A stretch of 5,021 nucleotides of DNA. It comes from Desulfobacteraceae bacterium (lineage in GTDB: Bacteria > Desulfobacterota > Desulfobacteria > Desulfobacterales > Desulfosalsimonadaceae). Both the position numbers and the translations under genes were made by a program. Positions within the stretch are counted from its first letter, which is position 1. Each line of letters starts with the position of its first letter. The notes beneath the pieces are model-generated. The model ran no database searches. It was not told the DNA's origin and worked only from the letters and a program-made list of their open reading frames with translations. Positions 1-5,021 of this stretch are shown here, one piece after another. The stretch covers positions 1-5,021 of the forward strand of contig SLGU01000250.1 of assembly GCA_007136525.1 (NCBI GenBank). The letters run 5' to 3'.

Positions 1-87
1 CTGGCTTATCTTCGCCAGGAGCTGCCGCCGGGGCCTCCCAATGTTGCGCCGGGCAATCCCATCCCCGCCGCTTTGGAAATGTTCCAT
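1..87. repeat. Decayed right half of a long-palindrome repeat (unit 0, cut by window edge)
   Basis: This stretch is related to the two complete palindromic units downstream. Positions 10-23 (CTTCGCCAGGAGCT) are the exact reverse complement of 292-305 in the left arm of unit A. Further weaker matches follow in the same order: a GTTGC block, a CGGGCAA block, and an end GGAAATGTTCCAT (75-87), which matches GGAAACTGTCCAT at 418-430 in 10 of 13 positions. Because the element is palindromic, a right half resembles the inverted left half. Its right end lies about 140 bp before unit A, similar to the ~130 bp between units A and B. The left half, if present, lies upstream of the window. The copy is clearly more diverged than the others, so its exact limits are approximate. 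Confidence 0.55.
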
Positions 88-226
88 TTTGATAACGGCA
101 TAATGCGACAACAACAGCTTATAGTCATCTTTTGCTTATGTTGTGACGATTTACAAAAAAATGAATTCAAAGCGCTTAATCTCAAGCCATAGTGCATAGA
201 TCAATATGAAGGCGACCTTATATAAA

Positions 227-430
227 ATGGTCAATTTCCTCCGGGTGGCACAGGGTGTTGCCCGCAGCAACAATTGCAGGGGGTTGCTGATAGCTCCTGG
301 CGAAGCGCGGACAACGCCCTGTGTTCTTAGCCGTTTATCACAGGGCGTGTTCAAGTGAGCCATGGAGATATCAGCGTTCTCCTGCAGTTGCAAGGGCAAC
401 ACCCGGTGCCGTTCGACGGAAACTGTCCAT
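227..430. repeat. Long imperfect palindrome, unit A (~204 bp)
   Basis: This is the first complete copy of a ~204-bp element, repeated in direct orientation at 560-763 with a period of about 333 bp and roughly 88% identity by hand alignment. Similarity begins slightly earlier, at CTTATA (217). The unit is one large inverted repeat centred near 331. Its core is a perfect 10-bp stem, ACGCCCTGTG (314-323) with CACAGGGCGT (339-348). Another perfect 11-bp segment pairs GGGTGTTGCCC (253-263) with GGGCAACACCC (394-404). The outer ends ATGG (227-230) and CCAT (427-430) also pair. No open reading frame resembling a known protein runs through it. It could be a MITE-like element or a structured RNA; the sequence alone does not decide. 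The repeat and palindrome are seen directly; any function is inference. Confidence 0.85.
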
Positions 431-448
431 GAATAATTTGGCTTTGAC

Positions 449-479
449 CCGGGAGACAGACTGAAAGTCTGTCCCCTGG
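449..479. repeat. REP-like hairpin between units A and B
   Basis: GACAGACT (455-462) and AGTCTGTC (466-473) form a perfect 8-bp stem around a GAA loop. Beyond one A/C mismatch it continues for about five more pairs (449-453 with 475-479, one of them G.T). There is no T-run after it, so it is not a typical rho-independent terminator. Its size and GC-rich, nearly symmetric form resemble REP-type intergenic palindromes. No RAYT-type transposase gene is present in the window. Confidence 0.6.
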
Positions 480-500
480 AGGGTCTGCAAATACGACCCT
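480..500. repeat. Short adjacent hairpin
   Basis: AGGGTC (480-485) and GACCCT (495-500) form a 6-bp perfect inverted repeat with a 9-nt loop, immediately after the larger hairpin at 449-479. Together they make a tandem stem-loop block inside the spacer between the two long palindromes. No T-run follows. Confidence 0.4.
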
Positions 501-524
501 GATAGCGACCCCGACCCCGAAAGG
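495..524. repeat. Short hexamer-periodic GA-rich tract
   Basis: Five consecutive hexamers begin with GA: GACCCT, GATAGC, GACCCC, GACCCC, GAAAGG. The tract is imperfect but keeps the 6-base phase. A two-unit relative, CGATTT CGATTG, lies at 765-776 just past unit B, and a clearer five-unit tract is at 4535-4564. It is low-complexity sequence without a recognised role. Confidence 0.4.
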
Positions 525-559
525 CTGAACAACCTTTTGGGAATATTGCCCTTATACAA

Positions 560-763
560 ATGATCAATTTCCTCCGGGTTGTGCCGGGTATTGCCCGCGG
601 CAACAATTGCAGGGGGTTGCTGATAGATCCTGGCGAAGCTTGGACAAGCGCCCTGTGGCTTTGCCGTTTATCACAGGGCGCGTTCAAGCGAGCCATGGAG
701 CTATCAGCGTTCTCCTGCAGTTGCAAGGGCAACACCCGGTGCCACCCGGAGGAAATTGTCCTT
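560..763. repeat. Long imperfect palindrome, unit B (~204 bp)
   Basis: This is the second complete copy of the element. Left and right arms pair almost end to end. The outer stem is a perfect 15 bp, CAATTTCCTCCGGGT (565-579) with ACCCGGAGGAAATTG (744-758). Middle stems include 584-589 with 734-739, 591-596 with 727-732, and 618-626 with 701-709. The apical stem is GCGCCCTGTG (648-657) with CACAGGGCGC (672-681) around a 14-nt loop. I count about 77 paired positions, of which about seven are G.T wobbles as read on the plus strand. The apical base pair A314-T348 of unit A is G648-C681 here, so both partners changed together. The following 764-919 stretch holds no further full unit and leads into the next gene. 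Confidence 0.85.
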
Positions 764-919
764 TCGATTTCGATTGTCCCAACAAAAGAGCTTCCGCCGA
801 AAGACAATTTCGCGACAGGTTCTGAACTATCTGTTGGTTAAACATATTATTGTGTGCTACGGAGAGTCTTGTCAAATATAGCGTGATATGCGGATTGAAA
901 CGGAATACTGAGGAGTGCC

Positions 920-1537
920 GTGAATACTTACCAGCAGGAGCAGCTCCAGGCCCTTCTGGCGGTCCGCCGGATGGGCGATGCCCCCTTTGAAAAAACAGTT
1001 GACGGGGGTTTTGACCTCGTCTCGGAAATAGCCGGTTATATGGCGTTCAGAGCCGATGCCGAATCATATTTCAAAAAGTGGTTTGAAAAAACCTGCTCTC
1101 AAAACTGCTACGGCAGCCGCCTGAGTGCATGCTGTTCCAAGGACGGCATCATCACCTTCTGGGCGGATGTGGTCATCAATGTGGGTCACTCGGGGGAAAC
1201 GGCGCTCGACCGCCTTGAGGCGGCTATCATGCATCCCGAAAACGACCACAAGTGCATCTATCTTTCGAAAAGCGGATGCCTGTGGCGGATCAAGCCGATT
1301 GTCTGCGATATGTTTCTCTGCGATGCGGCTGAAAAAAAGGTGTTTTCCGAACATCCGGAGGCCCAAAGGCAGATGCGGCATCTTGAGGCGCGGAAAAAAG
1401 CCTATACCTGGCCGGACCGTCGTGTTCTGTTTGAAGTCCTGGAAGAGATATATGTGGATGCGGGGTGCGACTCCCCGTTGATGTATATGCACAAAAGCCC
1501 TGGCCTTCGAAGGCTGATACAGGCGCGCAAGGCTTGA
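920..1537 (+). CDS. YkgJ-like cysteine-cluster protein
   Basis: A 205-residue soluble protein, probably binding zinc or another metal through a cysteine cluster; the biochemical role of the family is unknown. Visible landmarks are Cys59-x3-Cys63, the pair Cys71-Cys72, then Cys112, Gly-Cys120 followed by W-R-x-K-P, and Cys129-x4-Cys134, with an extra Cys183 near the C terminus. The order C-x3-C, CC, C, GC-x-W/Y-x-x-K/R-P-x-x-C-x4-C matches the general plan of YkgJ/CxxCxxCC-type proteins. The C-terminal ~60 residues are charged and helical in character, with no cluster motif apart from Cys183. The start is GTG at 920, chosen because AGGAG lies at 911-915, four bases upstream; spacing is a little short. 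There is no signal peptide or membrane segment. It stands alone and convergent to the UPF0210 gene. The family call is moderately sure; function is not assigned. Confidence 0.8.
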   Translation: MNTYQQEQLQALLAVRRMGDAPFEKTVDGGFDLVSEIAGYMAFRADAESYFKKWFEKTCSQNCYGSRLSACCSKDGIITFWADVVINVGHSGETALDRLEAAIMHPENDHKCIYLSKSGCLWRIKPIVCDMFLCDAAEKKVFSEHPEAQRQMRHLEARKKAYTWPDRRVLFEVLEEIYVDAGCDSPLMYMHKSPGLRRLIQARKA

Positions 1538-1573
1538 GGGGCAGCCCCTTGAGGGCATTAACTTCGCAGCCCT
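1537..1573. terminator. Possible weak hairpins between convergent genes
   Basis: The 38-bp gap between the two convergent stop codons contains AGGGG (1537-1541) pairing with CCCCT (1545-1549) around a CAG triloop. It also contains AGGGC (1552-1556) pairing with GCCCT (1569-1573) around a 12-nt loop. The first overlaps the TGA of the cysteine-cluster gene. Neither has a T-run on either strand, so intrinsic termination is doubtful; position between convergent genes is the main argument. Confidence 0.25.
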
Positions 1574-1575
1574 TG

Positions 1576-2934
1576 TCAATTGCGCATGCTGGTCACCGGC
1601 GCGGGCAGGCGGCCGCCCCGGTTTAAGAACGCTTTGGCCGAATACGGGTTGACGCGCATGACCGGCACTGTTCCCAAAAGCCCCCCGAACGCGATCATTT
1701 CCCCGGCCTTTTTTCCGTAAGCGGGGATGATGCGCACGCCCGTGGTCTTGTTGTTGATGATGCCGATGGCCAGCTCGTCGGCAATAATGGCGTTGATGGT
1801 TTCATCGGGAGTGTCGCCCGGGACGGCGAACATGTCGAGCCCGACGGAGCATACCGCCGTCAGCGCTTCCAGTTTGTCGAGCCCCAAGGCGCCGCAGCGG
1901 ACGGCATCGATCATGCCCGCATCTTCGCTGATGGGTATGAATGTGCCGCTCAGCCCGCCAACGTTTCCGCTGGCCATGGCGCCCCCTTTTTTTACGGCGT
2001 TCATGAGCAGGGCAACGGCAAGGGTTGATCCGTGGGCGCCGATTTTTTCAATGCCGAAGGCCTCGATCACGTTTGCCACGGAGTCCCCGGTTGCGGTGGT
2101 GGACGCAAGGGAGATGTCCACGATGCCGAAATGAATGCCCAGAGTTTCAGCAAGCTCCCGGCCGATCAACTCGCCTGACCGGGTGATTTTGAAAACCGTT
2201 CCCTTGATGATTTCCGACAGCCGGGTCAGGTCGCAGTCCCGGTTTTTCTCCACCACGCTCTTAACGACGCCGGGGCCGCTGATACCGATGTTGAGCGCCA
2301 TATCGCCTTCGCCGACCCCGTGAAAGGCCCCTGCCATGAAAGGGTTGTCCTCGGGGGCGTTCACAAAGACCACGAATTTTGCACACCCGACCGAGGCCCG
2401 GCTGTTTCTGGCAGTCCGTTTGAGCATGTTCCCCAGAAGGTTGACGGCGTCCAGGTTCAGCCCGGCAATATTGGAACCGACATTCAAAAAGGCGCACACC
2501 CGTTCGGTTTTGGAAAGCACATCGGGCAAGGTGTCGATGAGCATCCGGTCGGACCGGGTCATGCCTTTCTGCACGAGCGCGCCGAATCCCCCGATGAAAT
2601 CGATCCCCGCATCTCCTGCGGCCCTGTCCAGCGTTTCAGCCATTTTTACATATTTTTCGCTGGTGCAGTGCGTTTCCATGATCAGGCTCACAGGGGTTAT
2701 GGCGATCCGCTTGTTGACGATGGGAATGCCGTATTTCCGTTCCAGGATATACGCATTTTCAATCAGGCGGCGGCCGTGGAAAATGATCCGGTCGTATACC
2801 TTCTGCTGAAAGGATGCAAAGTCCGAATCGATCAGGTCTTTCAGATTGATGCCAAGGGTTGCGGTCCGGATGTCCAGGTTCTGGTGCAGGATCATGTTGG
2901 CGGTTTCGTATATTTCTTCAAGGGCGATCGTCAT
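1576..2934 (-). CDS. UPF0210/DUF711 family protein (PFL-like)
   Basis: A 452-residue cytoplasmic protein matching the UPF0210 (DUF711, 'PFL family') proteins, whose usual length is about 450 residues, so it is complete. The biochemical function of the family is unknown; the name reflects a relation to the pyruvate formate-lyase fold. Landmarks are D-I-R-T-A-T-L-G near residues 21-28, K-R-I-A-I-T-P at 75-81, F-I-G-G-F at 113-117, N-A-P-E-D-N-P-F-M-A-G-A-F-H-G-V-G-E at 192-209, G-I-S-G-P-G-V-V at 217-224, C-S-V-G-L-D-M at 362-368, I-N-N-K-T-T at 393-398 and R-G-G-R-L-P-A-P at 439-446. The ATG start fits the family N terminus and has AGGA eight bases upstream, inside the end of the ACT gene. It follows that gene by 3 nt and is almost surely cotranscribed and translationally linked. 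The same ACT + UPF0210 pairing occurs in other bacteria (for example pneumococcal SP_0238/SP_0239), supporting a joint role. Confidence 0.95.
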   Translation of the reverse strand: MTIALEEIYETANMILHQNLDIRTATLGINLKDLIDSDFASFQQKVYDRIIFHGRRLIENAYILERKYGIPIVNKRIAITPVSLIMETHCTSEKYVKMAETLDRAAGDAGIDFIGGFGALVQKGMTRSDRMLIDTLPDVLSKTERVCAFLNVGSNIAGLNLDAVNLLGNMLKRTARNSRASVGCAKFVVFVNAPEDNPFMAGAFHGVGEGDMALNIGISGPGVVKSVVEKNRDCDLTRLSEIIKGTVFKITRSGELIGRELAETLGIHFGIVDISLASTTATGDSVANVIEAFGIEKIGAHGSTLAVALLMNAVKKGGAMASGNVGGLSGTFIPISEDAGMIDAVRCGALGLDKLEALTAVCSVGLDMFAVPGDTPDETINAIIADELAIGIINNKTTGVRIIPAYGKKAGEMIAFGGLLGTVPVMRVNPYSAKAFLNRGGRLPAPVTSMRN

Positions 2935-2937
2935 CGG

Positions 2938-3219
2938 TCATATCCTGTGCATCATTTTAAATATGTTTTCATGCTGGACCTGGATCTTCATGTTCAGGCG
3001 GCCTCCGATGCCCTCAAGCCCGGTGCTCAGCTCTTCCATTGATATGCGCGCATCGATGATGTCGGCCAGCATCGTCATGACAAAATAACCGTCGGTCATG
3101 ATGCGCTGGTTGATGTCCACGATGTTGATATCGCTTTCGAAAAGAAAATTCGATACCGCTGCCACAATGCCTTTTCGATCGATCCCGATGACCGTTATGA
3201 AGACCAGTTCTTTGCCCAT
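2938..3219 (-). CDS. ACT domain protein (UPF0237-like)
   Basis: A 93-residue protein consisting of one ACT domain, the small ligand-binding fold common in amino-acid-responsive regulators and enzymes. The diagnostic stretch runs from residue 5: hydrophobic beta strand V-F-I-T-V-I-G, then D14-R-K-G17-I-V, a helix to about residue 28, then N32-I-V-D-I and a beta strand Y45-F-V-M-T-M. This resembles UPF0237 and GcvR-type single-ACT proteins of about 90 residues. The frame is open to an ATG at 3261 (107 residues), but I choose the ATG at 3219: family length fits, and GGGG lies eight bases upstream, whereas the 3261 ATG has no well-placed ribosome-binding site. The UPF0210 gene follows after 3 nt. 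The ligand is unknown; a regulatory or sensor role for the partner protein is inference. Confidence 0.9.
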   Translation of the reverse strand: MGKELVFITVIGIDRKGIVAAVSNFLFESDINIVDINQRIMTDGYFVMTMLADIIDARISMEELSTGLEGIGGRLNMKIQVQHENIFKMMHRI

Positions 3220-3316
3220 TGTCAAACCCCGTATCGTGTTAAAAACAGAAGCCTGCCCCATGTTATGGCTTAAAAAAATCCTAGATCTTGAACTTTTTTC
3301 TTTGCCGTCCCAAAGT

Positions 3317-3422
3317 GACTTTTTACGAATGCGTCAAAATTGATGAACCCGTAAAAGTTGTTTTCAGACGGCTTTTTACAGCACCATCTAAAAACCGACT
3401 TTTTACGAATGCATCAAAATTG
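3317..3422. repeat. Intergenic repeat cluster (26-bp direct repeats plus inverted relatives)
   Basis: A 26-bp sequence occurs at 3317-3342 and again at 3397-3422, exactly 80 bp apart, with one mismatch (G3333 versus A3413). Its core is GACTTTTTACGAATGC followed by a TCAAAATTG tail. Between them lie a related inverted segment CCCGTAAAAGTTG (3348-3360), which can pair with the first copy, and another relative GGCTTTTTACA (3370-3380). The cluster occupies most of the gap between the DUF3108 and ACT genes. It looks like a mobile or REP-type intergenic repeat family; no T-run terminator for the DUF3108 gene was recognised here. Confidence 0.7.
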
Positions 3423-3440
3423 GAAAAAAGTAAACGGTTT

Positions 3441-4319
3441 TCAAGGGACGGTCGATTTCGAAAGAAAAGATGGCGTTGCAGCCTGATTTTTGGATGGGGT
3501 GAAGGAGACCATGGTGGTGCTTACGGTGCCGATAAAAACATCGCCTGAAATTCTGAGGATTTCCCTGGAAGGGTCGGTGCTGACATAAATTCTTGCCTCC
3601 CGAAGCCGGTCATCTTCTTCGGAAGGGTCGATTTCGGTGAGGTTTTTTACCTGCGGGGAAATCACAACCGCCTCCCGGTCCTCACCTTTTATCCGGATTG
3701 TGGTCTTTTCAATGGCGGTCAGTTCAACCAGGTAGCGGCTTTTACCGGTAAATGTGTCAAACTGGCGGGTGTCTCCGACTTCCCATGTCAGGCTGAGGGC
3801 AAGAAAAACCGCGGAAAACGGGTCAAGGGTGAAATTGTTCGGTTTGAAGCGGAGTTCCTCGATCCTGCCGCGGCGGTCTTCATGCACGGACTTGATCTCG
3901 CCGTCCGGCAGAAATTCGATTTTCATGCTTTCTCTGCGCTTGTTCTGACGGTTGTTGTAAACGGACAGTTTCGGATACAGCGTGGCGGCTGAAACAAGGG
4001 CTTCCGTGTTGAAGCGCAGCTTGTAAAAGATATCAATGAAACGGTTGGTCTGAGCACTCGCTTCAATCCGGTAATCCGCGCCGTTTTTGGACAGGTTCAG
4101 TTCCAGGGTGCCTGCGGGAATCCCCTGCCAGTTGACGGAATAGGTGTATTGGCCGAACCTGGGCTTGAAGCTTTCGGGCTCCGGTGTATAAACCGGTGTA
4201 ATGATTTCGACCTTGTCCACCGGAATCCTGTCGGCAAAAACCATCGCGCCGTGCAGGCAGGCGGCTGCAACGAAAAAAAGCAGGATATATGTTAATTTGC
4301 CGCGCATTGGGTGTGTCAA
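3441..4319 (-). CDS. Exported DUF3108 domain protein
   Basis: A 292-residue protein that fits the DUF3108 family: periplasmic, mostly beta-strand proteins of unknown function in Gram-negative bacteria. An N-terminal signal peptide is visible: basic R-G-K, a hydrophobic run at about residues 10-28 and a likely cleavage after V-F-A (residue 29). Cys21 sits inside the hydrophobic run, so a lipoprotein reading is possible but less likely. Family landmarks are Y-S-V-N-W-Q-G-I-P-A-G-T-L-E-L at 60-74, F-I-D-I-F-Y at 94-99, L-D-P-F-S-A-V-F at 165-172 and a C-terminal beta region A-R-I-Y-V-S-T-D-P at 242-250, then R-I-S-G-D-V-F-I-G at 256-264. The start given is TTG at 4319 because GGA lies five bases upstream; an ATG at 4307 (288 residues) would also keep the signal peptide but lacks a visible ribosome-binding site. 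It lies upstream of the ACT gene on the same strand, more than 200 bp away, so a shared transcript is uncertain. Confidence 0.85.
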   Translation of the reverse strand: MTHPMRGKLTYILLFFVAAACLHGAMVFADRIPVDKVEIITPVYTPEPESFKPRFGQYTYSVNWQGIPAGTLELNLSKNGADYRIEASAQTNRFIDIFYKLRFNTEALVSAATLYPKLSVYNNRQNKRRESMKIEFLPDGEIKSVHEDRRGRIEELRFKPNNFTLDPFSAVFLALSLTWEVGDTRQFDTFTGKSRYLVELTAIEKTTIRIKGEDREAVVISPQVKNLTEIDPSEEDDRLREARIYVSTDPSREILRISGDVFIGTVSTTMVSFTPSKNQAATPSFLSKSTVP

Positions 4320-4427
4320 ATTTTTCCGGTCAAAGGGTTCAATTCAAAGTAACAATCCGGTATTGACATGCGGCGGTTTTGATCGTCCGGTCCCGCCGGG
4401 GATATACAAAAGGTTAATAATGCTTTC

Positions 4428-4646
4428 ATGTTGTTAAAATATGATGTATTTTGTTTTCTGTCAATCATGACCCTTCTTACAGGGGAACTTGTTGGGATAA
4501 TCGAAACCGAAAGCCAGAAGTGCAAGGTGGAAGTCGATTACGATCCCGATCCCGATTTCGATTTCGAAGAAACCAAATCCCAAACATTTGACTATCAACG
4601 CAAGACAATGTATGATACCCGGACAACTGGCTTTCTCTCATGGTAA
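4428..4646 (+). CDS. Doubtful small ORF with a D-x repeat
   Basis: A 72-codon open frame in the otherwise empty 4320-4804 gap. The product would have a short hydrophobic N terminus (F-C-F-L-S-I-M-T-L-L around residues 8-17), an acidic run D-Y-D-P-D-P-D-F-D-F-E-E encoded by the hexamer tract at 4535-4564, and a polar tail. The ATG has no good ribosome-binding site; AGG at 4411-4413 is 14 bases away. I recognise no family. The frame may be open only because the hexamer repeat avoids stop codons in this phase. It is listed so the gap is described, not as a confident gene. Confidence 0.2.
   Translation: MLLKYDVFCFLSIMTLLTGELVGIIETESQKCKVEVDYDPDPDFDFEETKSQTFDYQRKTMYDTRTTGFLSW
4535..4564. repeat. 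CGATNN hexamer tract
   Basis: Five head-to-tail hexamers: CGATTA, CGATCC, CGATCC, CGATTT, CGATTT, followed by CGA. The fixed CGAT plus two varying bases gives alternating Asp in one frame. Similar but shorter tracts occur at 495-524 and 765-776 of this window. Its position between two divergently transcribed genes suggests neutral low-complexity sequence that can expand or shrink by slippage; this is inference. Confidence 0.65.
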
Positions 4647-4698
4647 TCGGGTTGTTGCCTTTATGCCATGCATTTTCCCGTTCTGATGCAAATATCTC

Positions 4699-4726
4699 TT
4701 GATTGTGATGAAAATCATAATACTAT
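4699..4726 (+). promoter_or_regulatory. Candidate sigma-70 promoter for the TRAP gene
   Basis: TTGATT (4699-4704) and TACTAT (4721-4726) are spaced 16 bp apart and each matches the sigma-70 consensus in four of six positions. It lies about 80 bp upstream of the start codon of the TRAP gene. The elements are weak, and the overlap with the palindrome at 4703-4720 would place a bound regulator between -35 and -10. It is a candidate only. Confidence 0.3.
4703..4720. promoter_or_regulatory. CRP/FNR-type operator palindrome
   Basis: TTGTGA (4703-4708), six bases, then TCATAA (4715-4720): an 18-bp near-perfect palindrome with 5 of 6 half-site positions symmetric. It matches the general CRP-family form TGTGA-N6-TCACA with one change. 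It lies 84 bp before the TRAP start codon, a reasonable place for control of a carbon or organic-acid uptake operon. If the candidate promoter at 4699-4726 is real, a bound protein would block it; if the true promoter lies downstream, it could activate. The regulator is not in this window. Confidence 0.45.
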
Positions 4727-4804
4727 GATGGACCACATTGGCCTTTTAGTTTTACGGCGCCTTTGAAAAGCGTTGCCGTACCAACCAAAACAAGGGGAAA
4801 AGCA

Positions 4805-5021
4805 ATGAAAAAACTAATGATTCATGTTTTTGCGGGTGTTTGCCTGTTAGCCTTTGCCGTGGCCTGCGGTCAAACCGATGATCCGGCCGATGAGGCCCGG
4901 CAGGAGGCCGCTCCGAAGCGGGAAGTGATCGAGTTGAATTATTCCATATTTTTCCCGCCGGCCCATGTTCACAACAAGGCTGCGGAAGCCTGGGCCCGTG
5001 AGATTGAGTCGCGCACCGACA
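4805..5021 (+). CDS. dctP: TRAP transporter substrate-binding lipoprotein, DctP type (partial, 5' end)
   Basis: The first 72 codons of a gene that runs past the window end. The product begins with a lipoprotein signal: M-K-K, a hydrophobic stretch to residue 20, and A-V-A-C with Cys21 as the likely lipidated residue. An acidic, flexible linker follows at about 22-39. Then I-E-L-N-Y-S-I-F-F-P-P-A-H-V-H-N-K-A-A-E-A-W-A-R-E-I-E-S-R-T starts the mature fold. This F-F-P-P-x-H ... W-A-x-E-(I/V)-E-x-R-T pattern is typical of DctP-family periplasmic receptors, which bind organic acids or related solutes and hand them to the DctQ/DctM membrane parts. The ATG has AGGGG at 4793-4797, seven bases upstream. 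The membrane subunits are expected downstream but are not visible. The substrate cannot be inferred from this fragment. Confidence 0.88.
   Translation, partial: MKKLMIHVFAGVCLLAFAVACGQTDDPADEARQEAAPKREVIELNYSIFFPPAHVHNKAAEAWAREIESRTD

Noticed and set aside
246..261. Sigma-54-like TGGCAC ... TTGC in the left arm of unit A
   Set aside because: The spacing is 6 bases instead of 5, it is not kept in the left arm of unit B, and no gene follows at a suitable distance.
1..763. CRISPR-like array because of regularly spaced repeats
   Set aside because: Repeat units are ~204 bp and diverged, the spacers are 130-140 bp, and there are no cas genes.
151..807. A 218-codon reverse-strand open frame across both long palindromes
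   Set aside because: It has no recognisable domain, its repeated protein segments are just the DNA repeat read twice, and the palindromic DNA leaves frames open on both strands. No good ribosome-binding site or family supports it.
560..841. Forward open frames of 93 and 72 codons through unit B
   Set aside because: They lie within the palindromic repeat, overlap each other in different frames and resemble no protein family.
1064..1579. A 171-codon reverse frame opposite the cysteine-cluster gene
   Set aside because: It is antisense to a gene with a clear family motif and has no recognisable features of its own.
2320..3042. A 240-codon forward frame opposite the ACT-UPF0210 pair
   Set aside because: It is a shadow of two strongly conserved reverse-strand genes.
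4363..4408. TTGACA at 4363 or TTGATC/TATACA (4379-4408) as a promoter
   Set aside because: TTGACA has no -10 at normal distance, and the second pair is weak and precedes only a doubtful ORF.
4316..4525. A 69-codon reverse frame upstream of the DUF3108 gene
   Set aside because: It has no family, no ribosome-binding site that I can see, and overlaps the start of the DUF3108 gene.

Overview
The window looks like a chromosomal segment of a Gram-negative anaerobe, most likely a sulfate-reducer-type deltaproteobacterium (Desulfobacterota). This placement is an inference. It rests on a TRAP-type solute-binding lipoprotein, an exported DUF3108 protein, a YkgJ-like cysteine-cluster protein, an ACT + UPF0210 gene pair, CGATNN-type hexamer tracts and many small palindromic intergenic repeats. 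No rRNA, tRNA, CRISPR array or transposase gene was found.

Layout. Positions 1-919 hold no convincing gene but are rich in repeats: two full copies (about 227-430 and 560-763) and one decayed half copy (1-87) of a ~204-bp element. Each full copy is itself a long imperfect palindrome able to fold into one ~200-nt hairpin. Between the full copies lie two smaller hairpins and a short hexamer tract. Next comes a forward gene for a YkgJ-like cysteine-cluster protein (920-1537). Convergent to it is a reverse-strand pair with a 3-nt gap: an ACT-domain protein (2938-3219) followed by a UPF0210/DUF711 PFL-like protein (1576-2934). A short intergenic repeat cluster (3317-3422) separates this pair from a reverse-strand gene for an exported DUF3108 protein (3441-4319). 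A ~485-bp gap (4320-4804) holds a doubtful small ORF with a hexamer tract and a CRP/FNR-type palindrome. The window ends inside a forward gene for a TRAP transporter substrate-binding lipoprotein (4805 onward).

How the genes work together. The only tight functional unit is the ACT-UPF0210 pair, a conserved bacterial association of unknown function in which the ACT protein may sense a small ligand, by analogy with other ACT domains. The TRAP gene is probably the first gene of a dctPQM uptake operon continuing beyond the window, possibly under a CRP/FNR-family regulator. The most unusual signal is the family of long palindromes at 1-763: nearly full-length base pairing is kept in two diverged copies, with one paired compensatory change and G.T wobbles consistent with a plus-strand RNA hairpin.
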